DNA of 64,000 bases, from contig NC_059545.1 in assembly GCF_905220415.1 (NCBI RefSeq), positions 134,001 through 198,000 on the forward strand. The letters run 5' to 3'. The notes beneath the pieces were generated by a model that did no database searches, was not told where the DNA came from, and saw nothing but the letters and a program-made list of their open reading frames with translations. The position numbers and the translations under genes are program-made. The DNA is from Colias croceus. Taxonomy: Eukaryota; Arthropoda; Insecta; Lepidoptera; Pieridae. This document shows positions 22,782-36,600 of the stretch, one piece after another; position 1 is the stretch's first letter, and every line of letters starts with the position of its first letter.

Positions 22782-25779
22782 ACTTGCTCAGCGTTTATCA
22801 CAAACACGTACCATAATCTGTGTTAATGAAATCATTTTACATTCTCAATAAGCCGACGCTGTAGAATTCTGTGAAAAAATTTAAAACACGAAAAAAAAAT
22901 TTATCATCAATCTTCTTAGACTTACATACTCGTAGGCTAATGACTACTTTCAAAACATGACACTGTCCTTGGTTTTATGCTCAATTATGGAAACAGTTAA
23001 ATAATGTGTAGGTAGGTATGTCGATAAATTTCAATATAGGAAGTTGAAAAACAGTAATTTGAAAAATCATACCTCACAAAATGGTATTTCAATTAGTAAA
23101 TAATCACGATTGCAATCAGCCATTTTACTTGGTTCCACTAACACATTGTATTAATATCTATAATAGACAGGACTATTTACTTCCTATACTTACTGAGAAA
23201 TATTTATATATTTACACTATGTACCGATAACAATAACACGCTATTTTGTAATGATTCAAGTATTATGACGAGTCCGGGCTGAGGCCTGCGATGACAATCG
23301 AAACTGAAAGACTAATCCATACTCAACATGATAGTTATATAAATCGCGTTGTGAACAATCAATGGTGCCTTATTGTAAATAGTAGGTTAAGTATTTATGA
23401 GAGCGATGAGATTTGTGCTAGAGCGTGGATGTTCTGTATTCTGTCACGTGACACGCCTGTAACTTAGTGGAGAAAGTAAGATATTTTTATCTTTCGGTTA
23501 AGTATAAATTTAGAAGGGTCAGTTTTGGTAAGAATCTAAAAATTGCGATTAAAAAACTTAGATATGAAGAGTATTTGTGTTATAAAATGTTGAATTTGGA
23601 TATTTTAAGCCATTTATAAGCTGACCATATTTTATTTGCAGGATACCTATATTGTATTTTCGTTTATAAAATAGCTACGTTTAAGTGTAATTTAAAAGAA
23701 TATTTTCAGTATTTACAATTTACCAACTCATTATAATTACGTACCATATCTAAGACGAATGCTGTTACCTTAAATTACATATTTTTTTATGGATAATTGT
23801 ATCAAATTTATGTTTTCTCACACTAACAAATATTATTTCATTGTAACGACAAAACAAGTGTTATAATTTGTATTATTAGTAGATGTATTTCAATATTGCA
23901 TTTGTATTTACTTAAATTGAAATACATATTTCAAACAAACTGTATCATGTATTCTGTATCTGGAATTTAATAAGTGGCCAAATGAAAAAGAAACTCCAAA
24001 TCAAAGCTTGCCAACATGAGTCTGATACCTTACTGTACTGAGATGGTAACTAGATTAAGGTTATAATAAAAAGCATAATAATTTAAAATAGTTTTATTTA
24101 CCCATTACAATATAACAGTAAATAAAGTATGGAATGTAAACGCGGCGGCGTCGGGCGGTCTCGCGCTATTCCGGGACCGACTCGTTTATTTGTCACCGTA
24201 CACACGGCGCGATCTGAGAGTTCAATCCACCAAGCAATAACCTCGGTGTTTGAACAATGGAATAGAAAATCGTTTGAGGTAGTTTTAAATAATGCATGAA
24301 CATTTACATTAACAAAAAGTTTCGAGTTTTGAAAATTCCAAATTACTTTTACTTATGAGATCAAAGGAATGAAAATTCAACTTTTTAAATACATAATCGA
24401 TATTACACCATAGCATTTATAATATTTATATTTCCTGTAGGCTTATAGAGTTCCCGCTTGACGCCACCGCGGCGGGTGCGACCACATTGCGTCCAGTTTG
24501 CTAGACCTATACAATATTATATGAACACACAGCGAACGCCAACACGGTATTCGAGAGCCTGTTTTACTATTTACCAACACGTATGAGCAAAAAATATTAA
24601 AAACAGTACTGATATCTTTAGACTTTATTAAAAAAAAAACACGCTTAATCTCATGAATTTATTGTACTGTCCAGTCCTTGATAAGTGAACAAAAGCTTTA
24701 ATTAAATCTGCCCGTTTAAAGTGGATCAAAATAGCCTTTAGGAGTCGATTACATACAAATATGTCGGTTGCATACAAACATACAGGTGCAGCTAATTAGC
24801 GTGTTAAAAAGCTCTCGAATCCCGCATTTCACAGAAAAGCTAGCATTCAATACAGTAACACGTAACAACCCGGCTTCCTACGATAATGTCTACGATAAAC
24901 TTCATATATTCTCGTTATATCAAACAGTTATAATTTATATAGAGAAGTCTAAAATTCCACAACAACTAGATGTCAGCGCAAACTTGGAAGAATATGATAT
25001 TTTATATTTTGTTAGGACCAATTTCATAATAACAATTTGGTAGCATTTATTTGCTATAACATGTGATCTTAAACAAATTTCATACATTTCATAATTATTC
25101 TAAATTTGCAATTATTGCAATTTCTTGATTTGATCTATTAAAACATTACAACACAAACATTTTATAAAAGTATTTATAAACCACTTCCAAGTTTGCACCG
25201 AGAGATTAATAGCAAAGTCAGACAACAAGAGTTAAGGTCCCATCGAATTAAATATACAATAAACATTATTATATTTCGTTGAATTTTTGTAAATAATTGA
25301 AAATTAATGTCGGTCCGACGGTTAGAAGACATTATGAAGATTCGTTAAATTTTATTGAAATTATTTCACAATTACTTTTTCTTACATAAAAAAGTTAATT
25401 CATTTCATTGCAACCGTCAGACCAACATCATAAATATAAGGCAAATCGATGCACATTTATAATGTAAAAAATTGATTAAACACTACACTATTCTATGAGA
25501 TAAATCCAAAAATTCTCAAACTTCTTAAACCTGAATTTTACTACAAAATATATAAGAAAGTGATACAATATGAGCTATAAGTTCTACGTACAGAGAAGCA
25601 AGATATTGGCAGCGCGTCGTAAAGCGGAGGTAGATACGATACTATACAATATTACGATACACTAAACTCGATAACTAAGCAAAATTTGGCCGTTTTGCAC
25701 AATGTCATATGTATTGTAGGAGGGAATTCATAAACACTAGAAAATTAATCTTTCACACGCGCAGTTATTTTGTTGCAAC

Positions 25780-25905
25780 TATGGACTTTCTTGCCGGTTC
25801 TTCTCCGAATCGGTGGTAAAACTATGTTATGACAATTCAAAAGTGCTTCTAGAATTATAAGTCTAATTGAATAAATAAATGTTTAGGTTTGATAAAAAAA
25901 CTTGC
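25780..25905 (+). mobile_element. LINE 3'-end remnant
   Basis: It contains TTTCTTGCCGGTTCTTCTCC, CGAATCGGTGGTA and a TTGAATAAATAAATG tail. It matches, in reverse orientation, the remnant at 1040-1197. Confidence 0.6.
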
Positions 25906-26228
25906 AAGACATTCCGATTGAACAATGAACTTGTGTGAGATATAATGCATGTTGCAGTAGTAGTATGTAGTTGGGAGAGATTCATATAGTCAATGTTGTG
26001 ATAGAACACATTATTAGTGTAGGTATTTATCATGTTATTATTGTCTTTGAGAATGCAAATGCAAATTCTTTCGAGTTGAATTACTTATTTTTATGTACAA
26101 CTGGAATATTCTTTCAGTTAGGACTTTATTATAAGTTCTTTACTAGCTTGGTTGTATAAAACAGAATTAATAAATTATCAAAATATTGTGATCATCGAAC
26201 AAATATCCCACGACAGTAGTCAGAACTA

Positions 26229-26277
26229 TGCGGGTTTCCTTTAAAAACGCGGGTGAAGCCGCGGGCGGAAAGCTAGT
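26229..26277 (-). mobile_element. Short RTE-type LINE 3' fragment
   Basis: The reverse strand reads CTAGCTTTCCGCCCGCGGCT and continues CACCCGCGTTTTTAAAGGAA, the start of the 3' remnant seen complete at 60608-60820. Confidence 0.6.
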
Positions 26278-26859
26278 ATCAATATATTTTTAACATGTCA
26301 AGAAATCATACAATACATATTCCACTGTGCACTGTGTATAATAACACACATATTTGAGTTATTGCTTATTAATACTGTAAACCTATGTTTATTCAAAAAC
26401 TCGACGAGTCCACACTAGAATTTGTAAAGATATCAAAAAACGCGCATTACGTGATATAACTCGCGAGTAACGAGTAAGACTATGTAAAGAAGCGAACACA
26501 ACAATTATATACTAAATAAACTACTTACTATACGAGTACAGATCTCAGTCCTTAAGCGATACATAAAATAAGGCTTTAAGTATGAAGGCACTACATATTT
26601 TACGATGCACTTTATAATTGACCCAAATATTTTATACAGAGTTCAGTGGATTACAATTTGGACAAACATATAAATATCCTTTTGATATAAACTAGAAATA
26701 CATATAAGTAACCATTTCAATACATATTTTTTGTAAAATATGTAGAGCCTACCATTAAGTTATTTATAAAATAAATGCATAAGATTATAGATACAATAGA
26801 TTCGGCAGTTTGCGCGAATTGAACACACGATAAGGCAGTAGTCACACCGCGTACCTTCC

Positions 26860-27062
26860 GCCGTCTTAAGGAAACAAATCGATTATATTTCTTGTTCATT
26901 TTTTAATATTTTCGAATATAAAAGAAAACGAAATATTTATTATTGAATGGTGTAAGCTTTAAGCTTATAGATACGAATAAATATTTTTCTTATTCAAGTT
27001 ATCATTTTTCATCACGACTCAAACACACGTGTCCCGCGATCGATTTGTCTTCCTTAAGACGG
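26860..27062. repeat. Spaced inverted repeat, CCGTCTTAAGGAA
   Basis: CCGTCTTAAGGAAACAAATC (from about 26862) and its near complement GATTTGTCTTCCTTAAGACG (about 27041-27060) face each other across ~155 bp. It could be the ends of a short element; no target duplication was recognised. Confidence 0.5.
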
Positions 27063-27534
27063 TTGCGTCGTTCACAACAATACCCACGTCTTTCCTGCTT
27101 ACGTTTTTATATTACTGTTAAAATACACTACATACAAAATTTAATACATTCAAAATCGAACAAAGTGTTATATACATCGAAATAGAGCAATTTTATTAAT
27201 ACAATACAATATAAATGTAAACCGCCGTAATTAACATCATCCGAGCCCACCGATCGACTCGGCCGGCGATTTGGCACCGGCACAATATAGATCGATAATT
27301 TCGTACATTATGCAACATATTGACGTCCATCACTCGACTATAAAATAAAATGGCCGCCCTTGAATTTTCACACCGCGGTTTATTCGCCGGACGTGCCGCG
27401 ACAACGTATTTATATCGCGCAACATTCGAGTCGAACACTGTATCTGGGGATAGTTTTGGATCGAGGAGCGTTTATATTGACGAGCGGCGGCGGTTAGAGA
27501 GTGGCGGGTGGGGCGCGCGGGCGCGGGCGGTGCG

Positions 27535-27579
27535 GGCGGTACTGGCGGTACTGGCGGTACTGGCGGTACTGGCGGTACT
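27535..27579. repeat. Five exact 9-bp units GGCGGTACT
   Basis: Five perfect tandem GGCGGTACT units lie just downstream of the stop codon of the - strand gene, so probably in its 3'UTR, where they read AGTACCGCC. Confidence 0.9.
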
Positions 27580-27611
27580 TGGCGGCAGCACAGCGCCGCG
27601 AGCGAGCGCCG

Positions 27612-30600
27612 CTAGTCGCGCGCGATGGGCGTGCTGCACGCCGCCGCCAGCCGCCGCTCCACCGGCGACCGCGGGGACGTCACCCCACCCTCCCGCTCTC
27701 CATCCCCGGCCCCGGCATCCTCTTCCCCCGCGACACCCTCCCCCGCGCCCGCCGCTTCGCTCGCTCCGCACAGCGATGTGAACACACTACTAGATGACAC
27801 TTCGCGGACGCAGCGACGCTGCTCAGCTACGATTAAAAAACATACATCAGTATTTAACAGAAATTTCAAAGTGAATTATGACATCCGCAAACGTGTTCAT
27901 TTTTATTTTATTAGCATGTTAAAAGTTTCGAAAAACAAATTTTATGCGTATTCCGGAATCAGAGAGCGAAAGGTGGTTGTATGTTTTTGTTTATTGTGCG
28001 GTCGCCCACTGCGGTACTACGCTGAAAATTGCGTGACCGAAATCGTAACCGACAACAAATAACCTGTATCGATGGTTGGTATAATAAAAAACAATATTTT
28101 TACCTTCAACATTTTATGTATTATTGAATAAATCGTGCTGCTTACACTTTATTGTATGTGGTAACTTTTCCAATTATTTAAGTCACTTTAGTATAAGGCT
28201 CTATGTATTATATTGTTATCTAAAGCAATGAATACCCTTTTATTTAATACGGAAAGTACAGTTCATAATGAATTACAATTTAATAAATTGAAAAACAAAA
28301 TTCAGAGCTTCATCATTTCTGCTACATACTTATTCACCGGAAACGTCATAACGCTTCCGACCAAAAAAACGATTAACTTGTTACTTTAATTTTGTCATCA
28401 AGATAAAATAACTAATTAGGGATGATACGCACCAATCATATTGTGCAGGTTGTCGATGACCACCTCGGTGTTATAAGTGGCATCCACCGCGCGCTGCAGG
28501 AACGCCGTCCACGTGCTTAGCTCGGCTTCCTGCAAACATGTTCTATGGTAGTTATGTGTAAAACTTTGCAAAATTCTATAGACTCTTTGAACGCAATTGA
28601 GTGACGGTTTGCCTCAGTATATAATATGGAAAACCAACCAACTCTAAAATTCTCGAAATATGATACTCTTATTATCCAGGCAGAAATCGTGTTTTACTAA
28701 TGCATAGATCTTGTAAAACCATAAAGAATTCAAACATCCATTTAAATATAATCTCATTTACATAAATATTGTATCGGTATACCAGAAGCCATCTTCAGAT
28801 AAGCTTAATTGACAATCTAATCGAATGGAAACAAACAGCCATTGACCAGTGTTCTGGGAAGCATCAAATCGTGCACTTGTGTCCGAAGCCGCCGTAAATC
28901 ACCCATTGTATGGGTCGGTGTCAACGTCACCAGAAATGATCGTCACGTCCTATTTGTATACCAGCTTTAGCAGCACATTGTTTGCGGCATGTGGACCGTG
29001 ACGCAGGACATGGGCTAGAACAAGACTGCTAACGCGAATCAGCCGTGACTAGACTGCCTAAAACAAAAACAATGGATGATTAGGTCATGAGCTGATCGCA
29101 GCCGAAGCACACCCTTTATTGTCAGGTTTATTTACATCAAACATACGCATGTTATACCAATCAGTAACGAATAGAGGAAGATCAGTATTATCTCACGATC
29201 CTAAAACTCTGAAGACGACGGATAAACTAGTGATTTTTATCTCGCTTATTAGTTAATCTCTCGCTCGTTTCGGCTACACGTAGTAACACTCAATCAATGG
29301 GTTCATTGTAAAAGTGATTAGCGCGCGTGTAGCGAGACAGTAGGGAACCGCTCGCGTCAGACTCCGCGGCTCCCGAAATAAAACATGACATCGCGCTGCC
29401 GCCTGGCAACTGGATGTGTTCAGATTTGCACTACCCGTTTATGACTATGTTACTCTGACAACTATAGTAATTATGGTTAACACACTATTTTAGACGTATC
29501 GGAGTTTCATTTTGTTTATTTACAACTCGAACTCATAGAAGTACATAATTTAACGTAGCGTATGATTTGTGAATTAACCGTTTTTAGGAATACTTTGTTG
29601 GTTGAGAGTTCGGAAAGTATAGGAAAAAGACTTTCTTTATGTTGAGTAATGAATGTTTTATTCGGATTTAGTGCCATTTGTATAAGTTACCGACATTGTG
29701 AGACAGTTGATATCACATGTGGTGAGAGTAACATTATCGTTACAGTGATCTATTGTCACACTACACCGCACCGGTCGGAAATCTTTTTCAAATATCTATT
29801 TTTATGAAATTATCTACAATGCAATTTTTTTTTAAATTTTGTGCCAGAAAATAAAATATTAAGATGTACCTACTTCCTGAAGAAAGATAAGCCGTGAAGT
29901 CAGCACTATACTCATGAGCTTTCCCTAAGCATTAAGGGTTTAGTGTCCTCATTCAAATTGCATAATAGTTATCTTTGGCCTTTATCTAGTCCCACTTTTT
30001 AATGATCAAAGTGCCCTTTAAGCACACCCCGGACACTCCATACAAAATTATCGTTTTGACAGTCACACTGTAGAGACTGCAAATGTGTGTGTTAACGCTT
30101 TATGGTTGGCACATTTTTGACTAGCGTAAAAAAAAATTCGCGTTTTTCTGATGAAATACATCCGTAAACAGCACAATATCTAACCATTTTCTACGAAAAG
30201 CGATAATCACAAATCCAAAATAATAAAATTACTTTAAGTCAATTTGATTAATGTTGTCAATCTTCGTTGCGTATCGTCCCTGTAGAAAAATATGGACCAT
30301 TTTATGTCTGATCGTGCGGGGTGAGGTAAGTGTTTAATTTTGGCGGGAGGCGGAGAGTGTCCGTTCTGTAGCGTTTAGCTACTATTATGTATTCTGTGCT
30401 TTAAGGTAGTATCTGGGGCACGCATAATTTGCGTACAAAATATAAATAGTGGTGACGGTCACGGGCGCGCACTGACCCATACCCTTCACATTTATCGCTA
30501 TGTTTTATCGTTATTTTTGGATACGGTACGAAAAGGTCGGGAGGGATTAAAACTAGGTTCTTAGTAGAAGATACTGACGATACGAAGTATGTTGTGACAA

Positions 30601-33600
30601 TTATGTACCTATATGTATTTCATTACATGCACCATGCACCATGGTCCATGATTTTAATTTATTTAAAAACTAACCCATCAGAGGTAATCTAGTCGGATAA
30701 TGTTTCAGTCATGAAACATTTACTACAGACAATTGTTCCGTAAATATGTAGGAAAAACGTGATCGTACCGTAGAAATGTTTAGCATGCAGAGTGTAACCC
30801 TATAGGCGCCCGGCTTACATAATGTAACAGATAGACCTCAAGGGAACCTGCCTAGATTTAGGACGTGTATTTTATTTCTTACATCTTGCCTACCTTATTT
30901 ACATGAAAGGTGGGTTTATAAAATATTGCTTTTCAGTTAGATTGCATTCATAATAAAATATATTAAATTTTTATGTTAGTAGGCAATTATAATTACATAT
31001 ATATATTCCTCAATAAAGTTCTTTTCCATTATCTACTAAGATTCCGGAAATACTCGTGAGATCTACGTTTTGCTGATATGTGATGGTATTATAATATGAT
31101 GTTTCCTTGCATTCTTTACGTTTACTATGCTTGCAATTACTTCTAGACCCGTGCGGCGTGCCTTAATGATTTCCTCTGTGGATATAAATCTCAATGGCAC
31201 ATGTCGTGCGATGTCACACGGTGTGTGTGATCGAATTAGTGGATTCAATGAGTCCTTCCTTCGCCCGCCACCTAACGTATGGCGAGCGATAATTTGCTGA
31301 CGCCATGCACTAATAATAACTCTGATACACGCTTCAATAATAGATTCATAGACGAAAATTTTTATAACAGCCGTACTCGACATCCATGGAATCGTCTATC
31401 GGTGTACGCCCAGAATCTTCCATGAGAGTCTCATGAAAGGAGATAAAGATTCCAGAAATAAGATAAAGGTATAAAAGAAAGATGCCATTTAATAAAAATC
31501 AGATATCCAGATAAAGGAAAGAATGAAGCTGATATCGTACTGTTCCATAATATAATCCCGCCTTTGTTACGTAACCTTGATCTTGCCCAGCATTCCTCTA
31601 CAACTTATAACATCTCCCAATTAGGCATGTGACACGTGCTTCGCTCAGCTACAATGAATGAAAATTAGCTAGTTATTACAGAAACGTTTCTTGTGATTTT
31701 TGTTATGTTTAGGGAAAGAAGTAAGCGACTCTGAAGCCTATAACTATTTTATTATCTTTCAGCTAATAATGTGAAAGTTTTCAAAAGTAAACAAAGAATA
31801 CACTTTTGTAAAGAGATACATAACATAAACATGATATGTAGGTCAAAGGCTCTATTCGCTAGAAGATGTAAAGCTACTCAGCTCCGAGGAAAGGGGATCA
31901 ATGTCAGCTCCTTGCAACGCTGGCTACGACTTGGAGCTAAGAAAGAAGCGATTCCTCATACATATAACATATTGGGCAGTCTTTTTAACATTTTGAAATT
32001 ACCACTGAAATACAGTGGTTAAGAACATAGCAGAATGTTTAGAATGATATAATCTATTTCAAAGTATACAGCGTAACGTATACTAGTTACTGCAATTTAT
32101 TTTTCTGAATATAAGATTTAAAAGTTTTTAAAAGTTAAGTTAGCAATAATTCCACTTCAGCAATTGTAACTTTTACTTATTAAAAAAAGCGACCTGCGTA
32201 TCGTCATAAATGTCTAGACATGAAGGAAGTGTTCTACTAATACATTCAAAAGCTTTAGAATTTTTTTTTAATCGAATAATATCTAGGCAAATAGTTCCCG
32301 CTATATTCGTGGCCGTACCCTCCTCTGAATTGGGTCAGTCGTCGGCGCAAGGTTAAGGACTAGCGCGCGCCGCGTTACTTACACTGCCGCGCGATCCCAG
32401 CCCGCTATCCTTTGACCTATCACCTACCACATAACGGACTTGCTTGTACTTCTAATGTTGCTATATTACTAGAAAGTAGGAGTTTGTTAGGAAATTATAA
32501 ATTATCAAGGGGAATACTTGTTTACTGATAAGTAACTTGTATGTAATTCGTATGGGAAAATCTGTGCTTTGCTAATGCTTCTTGAACTAAGTAAATTGGA
32601 TATTGGGACGTTCATGAATTCAATTACTATAAGCCTAGCGTGATTTTAAAAAGATTTCTTAAATGTATATATACTTAAGCGTAAGGTATACATTTGAAAA
32701 TGAATTCACTGCGCGTCTCTATTGAAGAGAAGAAATTTTACACAAAGATAAATTTAATGTTCCATTACCATAGTCGTTCAAAGAAAGTGGGTTGGTAGGA
32801 TGCGGCGGGTCGCTTTGATAATGTTTTGTGAGGAAATTGAATTAATTTAGCGTCGGCGTAAATAGTACAGAGATCTGAGATCATCTGAGGCCGCCGGTGT
32901 AGGTGACCGAAATCACTAATTAATTATTATTAATTAACCTCACACCGACTTGCCAACTCAATGACGCCGAAATAATGAGACGCCATCTCCTTTGCGTATA
33001 AATGTTCGAATTATGCAAAGGATGTTTTTGTTTGTTCAATGTTTTCGTAATCCTGGGTTGGGGATTCAATATCGAATAACGATGATTGCTATTTTGTCCA
33101 TAGATTTACCAAGCTTTTGGAAATGTGAATTACGATAACGTAAGCCCATTTTTTTGTGGCAGGTAAATTATCAGAAACAATAATTGCTAATTTTATAAAA
33201 GTAAAACAAAGCATTTTTTTAACCGACTTCAAAAAAAGGAGGAGGTTATCAATTCGGCCGGTATGTTTTTTTTTATGTATGTACACCGATTACTCCGAGG
33301 TTTCTGAACCGATTTACGTGATTCTTTTTTTGTTCGATGCGGGATGGTGTCGAATTGGTCCCATAAAAATTTTATTCGGATAGGCCCAGTAGTTTTTATT
33401 TTATGGGCATTTTTGCAAGTGCAAGTTTGAAGTCGGTTGTTTTTAACGCAGTTATCACTTTTTCAATACAAGAAATATTAAATTCACCAAAGCCGTGGGA
33501 TGATCCTTTTCCCTTTTTAATTTATAATTATTTGCGTTTATAACGAAAATTTTAATCCGCGCTCCTAATATTCAATGCTCACGTTATTTGTCAGACAATC

Positions 33601-36600
33601 ACTGTGAAGTTGTTGAATATTTTATTAGAAAACAGAATGAGAAAATATACATATTTTAACATACGTAGAAACAGAATAATATATTATCAAAGGGTCTTAG
33701 ATCTATGTTAAAACAAATACTATTCAAATAGCAAACGTTATTTACCGCAGGTAACAGCGAATTTGCGATAAGATTGCAATATTAAATTAGGCATTGGGGA
33801 CACCCTCGAGTTCTGTATCAGATAAACGAATAACGATATCACAAACAGACTAATGTTTCGGATCCGCGATAAGTTATCGAGACATGTGAATATATGTTAT
33901 TGTGCTATTGGAACGGAAGACTTGACTTATATCCTCGTCATTTGGCAAATTTGATTACAATATTTTAAATCTACGTCGTTTTGTTATTAAGTTACAAAGA
34001 CCGAGTAGAAAGCAAACATTAATAATTTTGACGAGTTAATCATGCGTGTGCACATTGTAGAGTTGTAGACACGGAATTGAAACAACGCTAAACTAAAGAT
34101 TAGTCATATGAAAAGCCTCTTGTGGAAGGATTTAAATTTAATCATTAGAGTAGCTCTGATTTTTCAGAAGTCAATAATAAATGTAAATTAATTTATTTTA
34201 TTATATGTAAGTTTGGTTTTTTATTATAAGAAAGCTTTTCAAAAATATAATATGAAAATGCAAAAAGAACAAAAGTATAACCGCACTCGTCGGGTCACCC
34301 ACACCGCACACGCGACTGGGCGGTCGGGGTCCTGCGCGTGCGCTTTCACTGAGATTAACGCCAACAATAGATCTAGTAGGGCTGCCACCGCTTTAAAAGT
34401 ATTCTTAAATTCGATTGTTTTCAATTTATCATAGACGTAAAATAATTAAATAAAGCTCAAAATTTAAAACGGAATGTTGATTGGAAGTTAGTAGAGCCAT
34501 ACTTTCCGGATAATTTTTTTTAGAATAAACTTTATTTAAGAATTGTTTCCAAAGACGCAATAAAGTAAACACATATTGTTTTAAAGAGATTTAAGGATTA
34601 ACACAATTATATTGAATAATTACACTGGAGATTGGATATCAGATAAGGGATCAAAGTACTGGATAACAAAGCTCATAGTATTGTATTATGTAGAAAATCA
34701 GTTCAAAGCCCTTAATGTATATTAATCACGAATTTTCGATACACACTAGCGCCACTTTTATTTTTTCCATTGAAAAATTCTGTATAAAATTTACTGTCAC
34801 GCAAACGAGGAAAAGCGAGAAATAGGAAGAGCATGTTGGGCTCATGAAAATTTTAATGTTAACGTAGGGAAAATAAATGATAGATAATATTGTAATGCAG
34901 TCAATTCGACACTTAATTGATGATACAGAGTATTGTATGAGCTAGGTGCATATCAATATTTCGTTTTAGAAACATTACATAAGTAATTATTGACCGGCAA
35001 CCCTAATAGCACATTAGAAAGTGAAACATGTAAATCCCATGCGATATGATTGCGGTAACCCGACTTCCGTCACGGACCACGGTCCGCGGGCACCACAAAG
35101 GATAACTGTCGCTAGCGGTACACACACACACACACACAACACAATGCTGTAATTAATACGTACAACTATTGTCTAAAATCTAGAACACGTATGTGATCCG
35201 GTGTAATAAAATACTGAAAAAAAGAAATTTTTTGAATGACAGTTATCCGCTTCCGAGTTGTAACATATCTCTGAACTAAAAAAACAATTTGATCGATACA
35301 GGTTCTATAGTTAAAATTGTCGTAATACGGTAGACGGTAGCATTCAAACCATGAAAACATACTTCAAATACATGCTGTGACGATACACCCTCTTATATAC
35401 TTCAGTACCAAACGTCAGATTCTAAACAAAGTCTTCTAGAATATTGGCACGTAAAAGATCTCAGAGATCTGCACATAGATACTGTGAAGCACCGAAGCGA
35501 GCTATTCATCGCTTGCCGGTCAAGACGCTGTAGGATCCCTCATCCCACTCGACGGCTAGGCACTAAGTAAGCACTAAACACAAAGCAGCTCTCGACTCGT
35601 CTCGACGTCGCTTACGCCACTTTATCCACGGAGCTCACTACTCGTGTCATTCTCCCCAAAATCCCAACTAATATTCCTCAAAACTCCGGGAGCAAAGTTC
35701 TTTTAGGTACCTCGATAAATATATGCATTGTCAAACATGAAGTATATTAAATGCGAACAAGCTACGATTCTCTCACGCATAGCTAAGCAAAGATGGTTCA
35801 TGCAGACTCAATATAATTTCATGATGTTGTGTTAAAAGACTGGAAAATGCACCGGCATCCGTCCGAGAAAATTCAAGTATTAAACGCTTCACTGGAGACG
35901 CTGTCTACACGTATTTATGCATACTACGTGCGTACAACGTCTACACTGAAGATGATTTAAATCTTATTTAAATTATAGTTTATATTTGCTTGATCACGCA
36001 AAAAGCTTTTCTGGCACTTATAAGCCAGCCGTAAAAGGGAGATTATTATCTTTTTCGAATAAAATTATGATTATAATAATAATCCATTCCATCGACATGT
36101 ATTTGTACCACATTTTTTCTTCATCCTCAAAGACACAAAGAAATCTCAGCAGCGGCCGTGTTTACAAAGCTATCGCCAATCAACATGATAGATTGTCGCC
36201 GGTCACTGACCGGCCAGACCCACACCTATCTATCCGTCTTGTAATTACTTCGATACGTTGCGTGTAATTATATAGATATAAATTCCCAGGTACATTTGTA
36301 AATGTCTTGGTAAGTAAAGGTTTTTTTTAAGGTGAACAATTTATAAAGTGTATATTTAAACTTAATAAGAATATTATGTTAAGGACGTTCGGAATTAATA
36401 CTGAAAATCTGTCTCAAATAAGTCGTGCTCATATCTATGAAATATGCCGTGGCAGGCGCCAAATTCAATTTGAAGCGTCGTGAGGTACCTGATCTATCTA
36501 TACCTATTATTACCTGATAATCAAGTTGTTTATTACGAATCCTGATGCTAAATTAATAGTAACGAAGCCATACTGTTACAGATGAGCTGACAGGTTAAAA

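Larger units (their letters stand above)
22782..27534. other. Intergenic region between convergent genes
   Basis: AT-rich DNA, probably with the myosin 3'UTR at its left end and the 3'UTR of the - strand gene at its right end. I see no convincing exon. GC-richer patches at 24140-24240 and 24450-24500 were inspected and not assigned. A possible - strand poly(A) signal AATAAA lies at 27379-27384, about 230 bp downstream of the - strand stop codon. Confidence 0.45.

Noticed and set aside
27350..28062. Several + strand frames of 98-145 codons over a CpG-rich block
   Set aside because: The - strand reading fits the terminal exon of the unnamed gene with a matching splice phase; the + frames are its GC-rich shadows and run into AT-rich 3' DNA.
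31063..31383. 106-codon - strand frame in the large intron
   Set aside because: No recognisable domain, no GC3 bias and no splice context; kept as unassigned intronic sequence.
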